Assembly (NCBI GenBank): GCA_003054665.1
Contig: QAYY01000003.1
Location: 620,001-684,000, forward strand
Direction: 5' to 3'
Length of the DNA: 64,000 bases
Source: Opitutaceae bacterium EW11
Lineage (GTDB): Bacteria > Verrucomicrobiota > Verrucomicrobiia > Opitutales > Opitutaceae
Shown: in pieces, positions 51,932 to 61,969 of the stretch
Layout of the letters: each line of letters begins with the position of its first letter
How positions within the stretch are numbered: the stretch's first letter is position 1
Program-made: the position numbers and the translations under genes
The notes under the pieces: generated by a model
What the model was told of the DNA's origin: nothing
The model's input: the letters and a program-made list of their open reading frames with translations, nothing else
Databases searched by the model: none

Positions 51932-54393
51932 CGTTCCGAATCGAACGCGACGGTCTTCGCGTTTCCGGGGGCGAGTTCGATTTCCCGGGTTTGGGAACCG
52001 AATCTCACGACCGTCTTTTTCCCGCCGACGCTGCGAACCGAGATCGACGTGGGGTGGCTGTCGCGCCAGGCGACGTCCACTTCGAAACCGCCACGGGCGC
52101 GCAAGCCGCGCACTTCGCCTTCCGGCCAGGCCGGGGGCAACGCGGGGAGAATCTGGATTTCGCCGGGACGGCTTTGAACGAGCATCTCGGCGATGGCCGC
52201 AGCGCCGCCAAAGTTTCCGTCGATTTGGAAGGGCGGATGAGCGTCGAAGAGGTTCGGATACGTGCCGCCGGTCCAATGGCTGCTGCCCGGCTGCGCCGCG
52301 GCGGGCGTGAGATGGGCGACAAGCAGCCGGTGTGCGCGGGCTCCGTCCTGGAGACGGGCCCACATCGCGAGCTTCATCGCGAGACTCCAGCCGGTGCCGG
52401 CATCGCCGCGCACGTCGAGGGACTTGCGGGCGGCGGCGGCGAGGTCGGGCGTGTGTGTCGGGTCGATTGCGTCTCCTGGATACACATCCCAGAGGTGGGC
52501 GACATGGCGGTGGTGAGGGTCTTCTTCGCGATACTCTTCGAGCCACTCCATGATCCGGCCGTCGGAGCCGATGCGTGTCGGCGCGAGGCGCTTTTCGGTC
52601 GATACAAGCTGATCGCGCAGCTCGGGATCCAGTCCGAGGACTTCGGCGGCCTGGCGCGTCGCCTGGAAGAGGTAGCGCAGCAGCTGCATGTCCGCGGTGG
52701 GGCCGAGGCAGACGTGGCCCGGCTTTCCGTCGGGGAGGAGGTAGGCGTTTTCCGGCGAATTCGAGGGCGCCGTGACGAGCCAGTGGTGTTTCGGCTCCTC
52801 GATCAGCATGTCGAGGTAGAAGAGCGACGCGCCCTTGAGAGCCGGGTAGGCTTGGGCGAGGAACTTCCGATCGCCCGTGAACAGGTAGTGATCCCAGAGG
52901 TGCTGACAGAGCCACGCCGAGCAGGAGACAGTCGAGCCCCAGCTTGCGGATTCGCCCGGAGAGGTGAAACCCCACGGATTCGCGAGGAGAAACGCGACCC
53001 AACCGCGGGCGTTGTAGTACGCCTTGGCCGTTTTGGCGCCAGGTTCGCGCAACGACTCGATCAGGGCGAAGAGCGGTTGGTGGAGTTCGGACAGGTTGCA
53101 GACCTCGGCCGGCCAGTAGTTCATCTGGACGTTAATGTTGAGATGCCAGTCGCCGTTCCACGGAGTCTGGATCGAATCGGCCCAGATTCCCTGCAAGTTG
53201 GCCGGGAGGCCTCCCGGTCGCGACGACGAGATCAGGAGATAACGTCCGAAGTTGAAGTAGAGCGCGGCCAGCGACGGATCGGCTTGGCCGCTCGCGAAAA
53301 CCCGCAGGCGCTCCGGAGCAGGCAAGCCGGCCTTTGCTGTATCGGAAACCCCGAGACGCAAATCGACGCGGTTGAAATAGCGGCGGTAGTCGGCGACGTG
53401 TTCGGCGCGGAGGACGTCGTAGGGCTTCGAGGCGGCGCCCTTCAGATCGGTTTCGGCTGCGGCCAGGGCGTTGGCGACATCGCGCCCGGCGAAGGTCCGA
53501 ATATCCGTGGCTGCAGTGACGAAAAGAATCACGGAGTCGGCGCCGCGCACGCGCAGCGTGCCGTCGACCGCTTCCAGGGTTCCGCCCTTGGGAAGGGCCC
53601 GGACCCGCGCCGCGTAACGCACGCCCGTCCCACCCTCGCGGCCGTCGTTGAGCTGGCCCTGCATGAGCAAACCGTCGTTGGCCACGACGGAGACCGCGGC
53701 GCGTTCCCGGCGCGAAAGACGGGCGTCGAACGAGATCTGCCCGGGCTTGTCGGCGGTGAGCCGCATCACGATCGCCTCCGCCGGAGCGCTGACCCAGAAC
53801 TCGCGTTCGAAGCGAATGCCGGCCTGGGCGAAACTCACCCGGCAAATCGCGTTGGCCAGATCGAGTTCACGACGATAGTCCGTGGCGGCGGTGCCCGCGC
53901 CAGGCTGGACAAAGGTGACCCGGAGATCGCCGAGCGTCTGATAACATCCGTACGGCACATTCGCACCGGAACCGAGGCCCGAGCCTTTCCCGGCGCAGGT
54001 GAAGTGGGCATTCACCAACGCTTCCGCCTCCTCGTTTTTTCCTTCGAGCAAGAGCTGCCGGATTCGCGGCAGGGCTGCGGCCGCATCCTTGCGGTCGGCA
54101 TCCTGCGGCGAACCCGACCACATGCCGTTTTCGTTGAGAACAATCCGCTCTTCCGCGGGATCGCCGAAAACAGCGGCGCCCAGGCGACCGTTGCCGAGGG
54201 GCGTGGCTTCCACGAATTGGCGCGCCGGTTCCGATTGCCAGACGTAGCGGGACTCCGCGCGGGGTTCGGAGAGCGGTTCTTCGACGGCGGGACCGGAGGC
54301 GTTTTTGAGGGCTGGCGCGGCGGCGAACAGAGTGCTGGAAACCAGCAGCCATGCGAAAGCAGGGTGGAGGAGGGACGGGGCGCGAAGTGACAT
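51928..54393 (-). CDS. Exported GH95 alpha-L-fucosidase/alpha-L-galactosidase
   Basis: An 821-residue protein with signal peptide (HPAFAWLLVSSTLFAAAPA). All family landmarks are present: FVEATPLGNGRLGAAVFG at the start of the sandwich, LNINVQMNYWPAEVCNL with the two catalytic Asn, TAPSNSPENAY with Glu, HRHVAHLWDVYPG, and DAHPPFQIDGNFGG with Asp. It is the second GH95 in the window and clearly diverged from the one at 30665, so they may take different sugars, for example L-fucose and L-galactose. It is translationally coupled to the GH78 gene after it and divergent from the GH106 gene. Confidence 0.93.
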   Translation of the reverse strand: MSLRAPSLLHPAFAWLLVSSTLFAAAPALKNASGPAVEEPLSEPRAESRYVWQSEPARQFVEATPLGNGRLGAAVFGDPAEERIVLNENGMWSGSPQDADRKDAAAALPRIRQLLLEGKNEEAEALVNAHFTCAGKGSGLGSGANVPYGCYQTLGDLRVTFVQPGAGTAATDYRRELDLANAICRVSFAQAGIRFEREFWVSAPAEAIVMRLTADKPGQISFDARLSRRERAAVSVVANDGLLMQGQLNDGREGGTGVRYAARVRALPKGGTLEAVDGTLRVRGADSVILFVTAATDIRTFAGRDVANALAAAETDLKGAASKPYDVLRAEHVADYRRYFNRVDLRLGVSDTAKAGLPAPERLRVFASGQADPSLAALYFNFGRYLLISSSRPGGLPANLQGIWADSIQTPWNGDWHLNINVQMNYWPAEVCNLSELHQPLFALIESLREPGAKTAKAYYNARGWVAFLLANPWGFTSPGESASWGSTVSCSAWLCQHLWDHYLFTGDRKFLAQAYPALKGASLFYLDMLIEEPKHHWLVTAPSNSPENAYLLPDGKPGHVCLGPTADMQLLRYLFQATRQAAEVLGLDPELRDQLVSTEKRLAPTRIGSDGRIMEWLEEYREEDPHHRHVAHLWDVYPGDAIDPTHTPDLAAAARKSLDVRGDAGTGWSLAMKLAMWARLQDGARAHRLLVAHLTPAAAQPGSSHWTGGTYPNLFDAHPPFQIDGNFGGAAAIAEMLVQSRPGEIQILPALPPAWPEGEVRGLRARGGFEVDVAWRDSHPTSISVRSVGGKKTVVRFGSQTREIELAPGNAKTVAFDSER

Positions 54394-54805
54394 GGGTGCG
54401 TGGGTTTTGGCGCGAGCGCCGGGAGATTTGTTGGGCGCAATCTGAGACCGTCCCTTAGCCCGAAGGGTGGCAAGTCGAAGGTTTCAGTCGGAGGTCGGCG
54501 CGGTGGAGCGGAAGCATCGTTTCTGGGGGGGGCGGAAAAGTGTTTCCACCAGATGTAGTCGGATATTGGACACGGCGGAGGAGGCCGGGGTATGCCCTCT
54601 CCCAGGCTACAGCCATCGTCTCCCTCCGGAAACAGACCGACCACCTTAGGATGCTGGCAGTAATTTCGTGGACCTTGGGAGACGTTTGCCGGTGGGTGCG
54701 TTATCCTACACCAGACTGAGGGGACCCCTCCTGAAGAAAGTCAGTCGCGCCGGGCTTGCCGGCCCAGAAACTCCTGCTCGAAGTGAACGAACGACGCTGA
54801 AACCC
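54394..54805. other. Divergent intergenic region between GH95 and GH106 genes
   Basis: About 410 bases without a convincing gene. It must hold promoters for both directions. The palindromes found near the LacI gene are not repeated here. A small GAGGGG-A-CCCCTC dyad occurs near 54718-54731, of unknown meaning. Confidence 0.45.
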
Positions 54806-57800
54806 ATGCCGCCCGCATTTCGCCGCCTCGTGTTTGGACTGGTGCTCGCGCTCGGAGCCTGCGCTGCCGTATCGAACGCGGGGCAGGGCGGCGATCGCTT
54901 GGAGGCGGCGTTTCGGACTCCGCCGCCCGAAGCCAAACCGTGGGTGTTTTGGTATTGGATGAATGCGAGTTCGTCGCGCGCCGGGATCACCGCGGATCTG
55001 GAAGCGATGAAAGCCGTAGGAATCGGCGGCGCGCACCTCGTGCCGATTCACGGTGCGGCCAAGCCGTCCCTGTTCGAACCCACGGCGGAGCAGTTTTCTC
55101 CCTTGTGGTGGGACCACGTGGCATTTGCCGTCCGCGAAGCCGAACGCCTGGGACTGAAAATCGCGCTCCACGCGAGCGACGGCTACGCGACGGCGGGCGG
55201 GCCTTGGGTCACTCCCGAGACTTCGATGCAGAAAGTCGTCTGGACGAAAACGCTCGTCGGCGGAGGCCAGCGGCTGGACCTGCAGCTGAGCCAGCCGGAG
55301 ACAAACGAGGGTTATTACGAGGACATCTCTGTCGTAGCCGTTCCTGCTTGGGAGGGACAGAGCCTCGCAGCGAACCAGGGGCCGTCGGTCACGACCGACC
55401 GCCCGGGGCCCGCACCGCAGTTTCTCGCGGAGAAGACGGACCGTGTCTTCACCTTGGACCAGGCTGGCTGGGTCCTCCACACGTTTCCCGAACCGTTTGT
55501 CTGCCGGTCGATCACGCTCCGTGTGCCTCCGACGAAGGGCGTCCAGAATGCGACCTACCAGGCCAATCGGCTGCTGGTGGAGGCGAGTGAGGACGGGGAG
55601 CATTTCCGTCAGATTGCGCAACTGAAGCCGCCGCGGCATGGCTGGCAGGACGGAGACGGCGATACGACGCATGCGATCCCCGAAACGAAGGCGCGGTATT
55701 TTCGTTTTCGCTACAATCCCGGTCGCGAGGAGGCTGGTGCCGAGGACATCGACAGCGCCAAGTGGAAGACCGTTTTGAAGCTTCGCGGTATCGAGCTGTC
55801 GTCGGAACCGCGGATCGACGATTTCGAAGGGAAATCGGGGCTCTCGTGGCGGATCTCGCCGTGGACCACGCCGGAGCAGTTGCCCGATCGCTTCTGCGTG
55901 CCGCTGCGGCGAATCGTCGATCTCACGGGTAAGATGACCCGCTCCGGCAAGCTCGACTGGGACGCTCCCGCCGGACGATGGATCGTTCTTCGGCTCGGGC
56001 ATACTTCGACGGGCTATCGAAACGACACCGGCGGCGCGATGAAGGGATTGGAATGCGACAAGTTCGATGCCGCGGCGGCGAGGCAGGTCTTCGACCACTG
56101 GTTTCAGGCGATCGTCCGGCACGTCGGCCCGGAACTTGCCGGAAAGGCGGTGAAGGTCCTCCACGTGGATAGCTGGGAGTGTGGCAGCCAGAACTGGTCG
56201 CCGGTCTTTCGTTCGGAATTCCGACGCCGAAGAGGTTACGACCCGTTGCCGTTCCTGCCCGCGATGGCGGGGGTCCCGGTGGAGAGCGTGGAGACCACCG
56301 AGCGATTCCTCCGGGACGTTCGGGAAACGGGCTCCGACCTGATTCGGGAGAACTTTTTCGCGACGCTTCGCGAGCTGGCGCGCGCAAACGGCTGCACGTT
56401 CAGCGCCGAAAGCGTCGCCCCAGTCGGGGTCGTGGACAACCTCGCGATGTTCTCCGCCGTGGACACGCCGATGGGTGAATTCTGGCTGCGCAGCCCGACC
56501 CACGATAAACCCAACGATGTTCTCGACGCGGTTTCCGGAGCCCATGTGTACGGACACCCGATCGTGCAGGCGGAGGCCTTCACCGAGCTGCAGAACCAGT
56601 GGGACGAATCCCCCGCGCTGCTGAAACCGCTGGGCGACCGCAATCTCGCGCTCGGCGTGAACCGTTTCGTGTATCACGTTTTCGCGCACAACCCGTGGAC
56701 CGATCGCCGGCCAGGAATGACGCTCGGTGGAGTCGGGCACTTCTTCCAGCGCGACCAGACCTGGTGGAAGCCGGGTGCGGCCTGGATCCGGTACACGGAA
56801 CGCTGCCAGGCCCTGCTGCAGCAGGGGACGCCGGTGGCCGACGTCGCGGTGTTCACCGGCGAGTTCGCTCCCCGCCGGGCCCTCCCGCCGTGGCGCCTGG
56901 CAGCGACGTTCCCCGGCATTCTTCCCGGCAACGACGCTCGACTCGATAAACGCCTCCTCGACGCAGCAGACTGGACGGATCCGCTGGGCGGATACAGTTG
57001 CGATTCGATCAACGCCGATGCGCTGCTCCGTCTCGCCGAGGTGAAGGACGGGCGGGTGGTCCTTCCAGGAGGCGCCAGTTACGCGCTGCTCGTCGTGCCG
57101 GCGAGAAACGCACTGATGCCCGAGGCCAACCTCCTCACCGCTGAAACACTCTTGAAGGTCGAGCGGTTGGTCGAGCAGGGCGCAACCGTCCTGCTGGCGG
57201 AAAGACCGCGGTTCCTGCGATCCAATTCTGAGCGGGATGCGGACGACGCCGTTGCCCGGGCGCATCTGACGACTCTGTGGCCGGAAGACGTTCGTGGTGC
57301 CGGCGAACGCAGACTTGGACGAGGGCGGATTCTGTACGGACCCTACACCAGCGATTCGTTCGAGAAGATCGGAATTGCGCGGGACGTCGCGTTGTCCGGA
57401 CCGCCCGAGAGTCGCCCGGAGGGGTTGGCCTGGACTCACCGCACTCTCCCGGACGCCGAGTTCTATTTCGTTTCAAACCAACGGAGCGTTTGGCGCGACG
57501 TTTCCCTTTCATTCCGCACCGCCGGCCGTGTGCCGGAGCTCTGGGATCCCGTCACGGGCGCGATCCGCACGGTGCAACGCTGGCGAAGTGAGAACGGCCG
57601 CACGAGGTTGCCCGTGCGCTTGGCGCCGAACGGTTCGGTGTTTGTCGTTTTCCGTCATGCCACGAGCGAGAGCGGTGGCGCGGCGGGTGCGAACTGGGTC
57701 GAGACGCGTGCGTTGGAAACGCTCGATGGACCCTGGAACGTGAGCTTCTCGCCTGAGGTCGGCGGCCCTGCCGGCGTGTGGGAGTTCTCGAATCTGGTAT

Positions 57801-58195
57801 CCTGGACCGAGCGCAAGGAACCGGGCATTCGGAACTATTCTGGAACGGCCATCTATACACGCTCGTTCCGCTGGAGCCCGGGCGCGGTCGGCGGAGCGCG
57901 CGTCTGGCTGGATCTCGGCGAAGTCCGGGATCTGGCCGCGGTGGCGATCAACGGCGTGCCGTGCGGCGTCGCTTGGACCGCTCCCTATCGCGTGGAGGTC
58001 ACCTCGGCGCTGCGGCCCGGAATCAACAATCTCCGCATCGAGGTGACGAATACGTGGTTCAACCGACTGGCGGGCGACAGCGGATTGCCAGCGGAACAGC
58101 GAGTGACGTTCACCACCGCGCCAGATCGCACCAAAGGAAAACCTCTGCTGGCGGCGGGTCTGCTCGGTCCGGTGACCATACAGGTCGAACAATAG
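54806..58195 (+). CDS. Exported GH106 alpha-L-rhamnosidase
   Basis: A 1129-residue protein from ATG 54806. The N-terminal hydrophobic segment ends in LALGACAAV; the Cys could be a lipobox, so it may be a lipoprotein, or the cleavage may be near NAGQ. The GH106 start PPPEAKPWVFWYWMN...GITADLEAMKAVGIGGAHLVPIHG is unmistakable. The catalytic barrel continues with LHVDSWECGSQNWSPVF (Glu, about residue 455) and VQAEAFTELQNQW (Glu, about 590), both likely catalytic acids. C-terminal sandwiches include WLDLGEVRDLAAVAINGV. GH106 removes terminal alpha-L-rhamnose in a calcium-dependent way, including in RG-II and RG-I. Confidence 0.93.
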   Translation: MPPAFRRLVFGLVLALGACAAVSNAGQGGDRLEAAFRTPPPEAKPWVFWYWMNASSSRAGITADLEAMKAVGIGGAHLVPIHGAAKPSLFEPTAEQFSPLWWDHVAFAVREAERLGLKIALHASDGYATAGGPWVTPETSMQKVVWTKTLVGGGQRLDLQLSQPETNEGYYEDISVVAVPAWEGQSLAANQGPSVTTDRPGPAPQFLAEKTDRVFTLDQAGWVLHTFPEPFVCRSITLRVPPTKGVQNATYQANRLLVEASEDGEHFRQIAQLKPPRHGWQDGDGDTTHAIPETKARYFRFRYNPGREEAGAEDIDSAKWKTVLKLRGIELSSEPRIDDFEGKSGLSWRISPWTTPEQLPDRFCVPLRRIVDLTGKMTRSGKLDWDAPAGRWIVLRLGHTSTGYRNDTGGAMKGLECDKFDAAAARQVFDHWFQAIVRHVGPELAGKAVKVLHVDSWECGSQNWSPVFRSEFRRRRGYDPLPFLPAMAGVPVESVETTERFLRDVRETGSDLIRENFFATLRELARANGCTFSAESVAPVGVVDNLAMFSAVDTPMGEFWLRSPTHDKPNDVLDAVSGAHVYGHPIVQAEAFTELQNQWDESPALLKPLGDRNLALGVNRFVYHVFAHNPWTDRRPGMTLGGVGHFFQRDQTWWKPGAAWIRYTERCQALLQQGTPVADVAVFTGEFAPRRALPPWRLAATFPGILPGNDARLDKRLLDAADWTDPLGGYSCDSINADALLRLAEVKDGRVVLPGGASYALLVVPARNALMPEANLLTAETLLKVERLVEQGATVLLAERPRFLRSNSERDADDAVARAHLTTLWPEDVRGAGERRLGRGRILYGPYTSDSFEKIGIARDVALSGPPESRPEGLAWTHRTLPDAEFYFVSNQRSVWRDVSLSFRTAGRVPELWDPVTGAIRTVQRWRSENGRTRLPVRLAPNGSVFVVFRHATSESGGAAGANWVETRALETLDGPWNVSFSPEVGGPAGVWEFSNLVSWTERKEPGIRNYSGTAIYTRSFRWSPGAVGGARVWLDLGEVRDLAAVAINGVPCGVAWTAPYRVEVTSALRPGINNLRIEVTNTWFNRLAGDSGLPAEQRVTFTTAPDRTKGKPLLAAGLLGPVTIQVEQ

Positions 58196-58216
58196 TCTTT
58201 CATCCTCCCCATCTCC

Positions 58217-60304
58217 ATGAAACGCGTGCTCTGTTTCCTTTTCGCGGCGGTCTCGATCGGTGCTCTTTCGGCTGGGCTTGCCCGGGCGGAGACCGGGAGC
58301 CGGGCGGCGCCGGTGAAGTCCGGTCCCGCGATCGCGCTTGGGTCCGCTTGGTATCCCGAGCAGTGGCCCGAGGCCGTCTGGGAGAAGGATCTCGCCCTGA
58401 TGGAGGCGGCGGGGATGAACATGGTCCGCGTCGGTGAATTTGCGTGGAGCAGTCTCGAACCGGAGGAGGGGCGGTTCACGCTCGACTGGCTCGAACGGGC
58501 CATCGATGCGGCCGCGAAACACCATCTGGTCGTGGTGCTCGGTACGCCGACCGACGCCCCGCCGGCCTGGCTCACGAGCAAATACCCGGAGACCTTGCGC
58601 GTGGACGAAACGGGGCGGCGGATGCAGCACGGCTCGCGACGCCAGTTTTCCTACACGAGCGCGAAATACCGCGAGCTATGCCGGACCATCGTGGAGCAGC
58701 TGGCGCAGCGCTTTGGGCACGACGCCAACGTCATCGGCTGGCAGATCGGCAACGAGTACACCGAGGACTCGTTCGATGCCGAATCGATCCGGCTCTTCCA
58801 CGCCTGGCTAAAGGAGAAATACGGCTCGATCGAGCAGCTCAACCGCCAGTGGGTGACCGCGTATTGGAGTCAGACCTACGATACCTGGGAGCAGATTCCG
58901 ATGAGCACGGGCCGGGGGAATCCCGGCTTGATGCTCGATTACAAGCGGTTCGTCACGGACCAATGGCGCAGCTTTCAGAAAAACCAGCTGGACGTCATCC
59001 GCCGTCACGCGGACCGGCGGCAGTTCGTGACCACGAATCTCGGCGGGCTTGGCTGGGCGAATCGGTTCAACCGGAGGGAAATCGCTGCGGATCTCGATTT
59101 GATTTCGTGGGACAACTATGTCGGATCGGGTCACATCGAGCCGTACCGCAACGGCGCTACCCACGACCTGGTGCGCGGCTGGCGGCGTCAGAATTTCTGG
59201 GTCATGGAGATTCAGCCCGGATTCGTCGATTGGGCGGGCGTGAGCAACTCGCTCGACAAGGGAGAAACGCGTGCCCTGGTCTGGTCCGCCATCGGTCACG
59301 GCGCCGACGGCATTGCGTTCTGGCAGTGGCGGAGCGCGCTCAACGGTCAGGAGCAGTACCACGGCGCGATCGTGGGTCCGGACGGCAAACCGCTTCCGCT
59401 CTACGGCGAAGTTAAGCAGTTGAGCGGGGATCTGGCGAAGGTGGCGCAGTTGCTCTCGGGGACAAAGTCGGAATCGGAAGTGGCGCTGTTGCATGACTAC
59501 GACAGCCGCTGGGCGATCGACTTCAACCGCTTCTCGAACCGGTACGACCAATTGGCGGTGCTGGTGGACTACTACCACGCGTTGCGCGACCGGACTCAGT
59601 CGGTGGACATCGTGGATCCGCTGTCTCCGCTCGAGGGCTACAAACTGGTCGTCGCTCCGAGCTTGAACGTCGTCTCCGAAGCGACGGCGCGTCACCTGGT
59701 GCGGTACGTCGAACAAGGCGGACATCTCGTGCTGGGACCGCGCTCCGGGATGAAAAACGAGTTCAACGCGCTCAACGTCCAGCGTCAGCCGGGACCGCTG
59801 GTTTCAGCGCTTGGCGCGAGAGTGGAGCAGTTCTACGCGCTGCTCGACGATGCGCCGGTGTCAGGTGCCTGGGGCGACGGCAAGGCGACGGTGTGGGCCG
59901 AGTACTTTTCCGAACTGGAACCGGGAGTTCTGGTGCCGCTCCGTTACGGAAAATGCAACGGCTGGCTCGACGGGCAGCCTGCTGCGGTTACGCGCAAGCT
60001 CGGGAAGGGAACGATCACGTACCTCGGTGCGGCGCTCGACCCGGCGTTGATGGCGCGGATCGCGGAACAGTGGGTGCGCGACGCCGGCGTGCCGGACCAC
60101 ACGCTTCCGGCTCCGGCCGGCGTCGAGGTTTGTCGACGCGTGGGAGCCGATCGCGAGCTGTATGTCCTGATCAACCACGCGTCGAAGTCCGTCCGCGTGG
60201 AGTTGCCGGAGGAGATGCAGGACGTGCTTCAAGGCGGCCCAACGCGGGCCGTCGAACTCGACGGACGCGGCGTGGGAGTGATCAGCCGCCCGACGCGGAA
60301 GTGA
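58217..60304 (+). CDS. Exported GH42 beta-galactosidase
   Basis: A 695-residue enzyme with signal peptide (MKRVLCFLFAAVSIGALSAG, cleavage near ARAE). The TIM barrel begins GSAWYPEQWPEAVWEKDL. The acid/base Glu is in GWQIGNEYTEDSF (about residue 180) and the nucleophile Glu in FWVMEIQPGFVDW (about 335). A trimerisation-type domain (EVALLHDYDSRWAI) and a small C-terminal sandwich follow. GH42 cleaves beta-galactosides such as pectic galactan side chains; some members act on alpha-L-arabinopyranosides. It is 21 bases after GH106, in the same transcription unit. Confidence 0.93.
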   Translation: MKRVLCFLFAAVSIGALSAGLARAETGSRAAPVKSGPAIALGSAWYPEQWPEAVWEKDLALMEAAGMNMVRVGEFAWSSLEPEEGRFTLDWLERAIDAAAKHHLVVVLGTPTDAPPAWLTSKYPETLRVDETGRRMQHGSRRQFSYTSAKYRELCRTIVEQLAQRFGHDANVIGWQIGNEYTEDSFDAESIRLFHAWLKEKYGSIEQLNRQWVTAYWSQTYDTWEQIPMSTGRGNPGLMLDYKRFVTDQWRSFQKNQLDVIRRHADRRQFVTTNLGGLGWANRFNRREIAADLDLISWDNYVGSGHIEPYRNGATHDLVRGWRRQNFWVMEIQPGFVDWAGVSNSLDKGETRALVWSAIGHGADGIAFWQWRSALNGQEQYHGAIVGPDGKPLPLYGEVKQLSGDLAKVAQLLSGTKSESEVALLHDYDSRWAIDFNRFSNRYDQLAVLVDYYHALRDRTQSVDIVDPLSPLEGYKLVVAPSLNVVSEATARHLVRYVEQGGHLVLGPRSGMKNEFNALNVQRQPGPLVSALGARVEQFYALLDDAPVSGAWGDGKATVWAEYFSELEPGVLVPLRYGKCNGWLDGQPAAVTRKLGKGTITYLGAALDPALMARIAEQWVRDAGVPDHTLPAPAGVEVCRRVGADRELYVLINHASKSVRVELPEEMQDVLQGGPTRAVELDGRGVGVISRPTRK

Positions 60305-60357
60305 TCCTGGGAGGAATGCGCCCCGACAGGCGCCCCCCCGGATTCCGTACGCTTCGC

Positions 60358-61857
60358 TCAGTTTTTCTTTTCCCGCAGGAGAGCGACGGGCCAGTTGTCC
60401 GTTCTGAACGGCACGGCAGGAAGTCCGGCTCCGTTTTCCAGATTCGGTAGTGCGGTCTCGCGCCAGGCAAAGCGGGCGGCTACGGGGTGGGGAACCTCGG
60501 GCGAAGAGACGATCACCGTTTTTCCCTCGACGACTGCTGCTGCCGGGTGGAACACGCGGTCTTCGTCGGCGATGGAGAACTCGGTCAACGGCTTGCCGTC
60601 GCGACTGTGCAAGCCTTCGGCGTGGCTGAATGCGAGCACGAGCCGACCGGTGTTGTCAGCGGAGGCTTTGTCGAAGCGAGGACCGTGGGCGACGACGTCA
60701 TTGCGACCATAGGTCTCGGCGAGCGCCAGTTTCGCGAAACGGATACCGACGTCGCGTTTGTCGACGGGGTGAATGTCGCGAACGTTGGCCACCAAGTCCG
60801 TGGTTACGATCAGACCGGTCTTGGGCACATCGAGCGCCGCGATCTGCGCTTCCCAGAAAGCCGGCAGCGCCTCGGGCGTGAGCGGCTTCGGGAATTTCTG
60901 TCGCGTGGAGTAGTCGAACGGCGCAATCAGCGCGTAGTAGAACGGCAGGTCGTCGTCGCCCCACGCCTTCCGCCAGAAGCCGACCAGCGCGCGCAGCTTC
61001 GTCGTGTAGCTCGGGCCGCAGTCAGCCATCATGCAATTCGCTTCGCCCTGGTACCAGAGGAACCCTCGCAGGGCGTAGGGTGTGAAGGGCTTCACCATCG
61101 ACGTGTAGAGTTCGGTCGCCTGGACGCCTTTCACCCATGCGGGAATCTCGGTTTTCTCCACGCCCTTGAGCTCAGGGGTTTCGGCAAACGCCTCCGGAGG
61201 AAGCCAGGCCTCGATCTGTGTCCCTCCGAAGCTGGAGTGTATCAGGCCGATCGGTACATCCTTCAGGGCTGCGAGAAGCTCGCGCCCGAAGACATAGCCC
61301 GCGGCGGAAAACTGGGAGTCGCGGAGCGAAGCCGGAGTCGAGCGAACCCACTGGAGTACCGCGGGCTTGTTGCCTGCCACTCCGGAATGCGGGACCTGGA
61401 AAAGCCGGAGATTTGGACGGTCGGCGGCGGCGAATTCGCCGTCGGAGTGCTCAGTGGGCTGCTGTCCCTTCCGCGGACCGAACGGTTTTTCCATGTTCGA
61501 CTGGCCGGAGCAGAACCACACGTCGCCGACCAGGACGTCGGAGAACGTAAGCGCGTTTTCGCCGCGAACGATGAGCGCTCGCGGTTCGGTGCTGGCTGTG
61601 AGGGCAGAAAGGGAGACGCGCCAGCGACCCTGGTCGTCGGCTTTCGTCGTTTTCACCTCGTCGGCAAACTCAACGCTGACCGACTCGCCAGGCTGGGCCT
61701 CGCCCCAGACCGGCACGGTCTTCCCCCGTTGAAGAACCATGTGATCGCCGAAAATCGCGGGACAGCGAACCTCTGCGGAGAGCGTCGCGGAAAAGGCGAT
61801 ACAGAGCGCAAGACCGGCGGCGCAGCGGGCGGTTGTGATCGGGGCGAAGACGGGCAT
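60358..61857 (-). CDS. Exported sialate O-acetylesterase-type (SASA) carbohydrate acetylesterase
   Basis: ATG 61857 is chosen because a signal peptide follows (MPVFAPITTARCAAGLALCIAFSATL). The 499-residue protein has a beta-sandwich start (FGDHMVLQRGKTVPVWGEA), then the SGNH-like catalytic domain with WFCSGQSNMEKP (nucleophile Ser), GFLWYQGEANCM, and a catalytic His in RDIHPVDKRDVG. A C-terminal sandwich closes it. Despite the name, in plant-wall loci such enzymes remove acetyl groups from pectin or hemicellulose, which would expose the chains to the neighbouring glycosidases. It converges with GH42. Starts at 61935 or 61971 would add an unlikely leader. Confidence 0.87.
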   Translation of the reverse strand: MPVFAPITTARCAAGLALCIAFSATLSAEVRCPAIFGDHMVLQRGKTVPVWGEAQPGESVSVEFADEVKTTKADDQGRWRVSLSALTASTEPRALIVRGENALTFSDVLVGDVWFCSGQSNMEKPFGPRKGQQPTEHSDGEFAAADRPNLRLFQVPHSGVAGNKPAVLQWVRSTPASLRDSQFSAAGYVFGRELLAALKDVPIGLIHSSFGGTQIEAWLPPEAFAETPELKGVEKTEIPAWVKGVQATELYTSMVKPFTPYALRGFLWYQGEANCMMADCGPSYTTKLRALVGFWRKAWGDDDLPFYYALIAPFDYSTRQKFPKPLTPEALPAFWEAQIAALDVPKTGLIVTTDLVANVRDIHPVDKRDVGIRFAKLALAETYGRNDVVAHGPRFDKASADNTGRLVLAFSHAEGLHSRDGKPLTEFSIADEDRVFHPAAAVVEGKTVIVSSPEVPHPVAARFAWRETALPNLENGAGLPAVPFRTDNWPVALLREKKN

Positions 61858-61969
61858 TCCGCGATGCTGAAGGCCGTGACGGAGGCATCCAGCCGAATGT
61901 GCGCCCGAAGCCGCCGCGTGGGGGGCCGTTTGCATAATGGGATCTCTTCCACTCATTGCGCAGATAATC

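Noticed and set aside
48632-53002. 1456-codon frame for the GH78 protein
   Set aside because: Everything upstream of 51931 is the antisense-like shadow of the GH95 gene on the same strand in another frame; a signal peptide and GH78 domains begin after 51931.
60358-61857. Sialic acid metabolism (sialidases, DapA-like lyase, SASA esterase and SSS carrier together)
   Set aside because: No NanE, NanK or NagA/B genes are present, and the four-carbon acid kinase and PdxA2-like enzyme do not fit sialic acid; the surrounding enzymes point to plant pectin.
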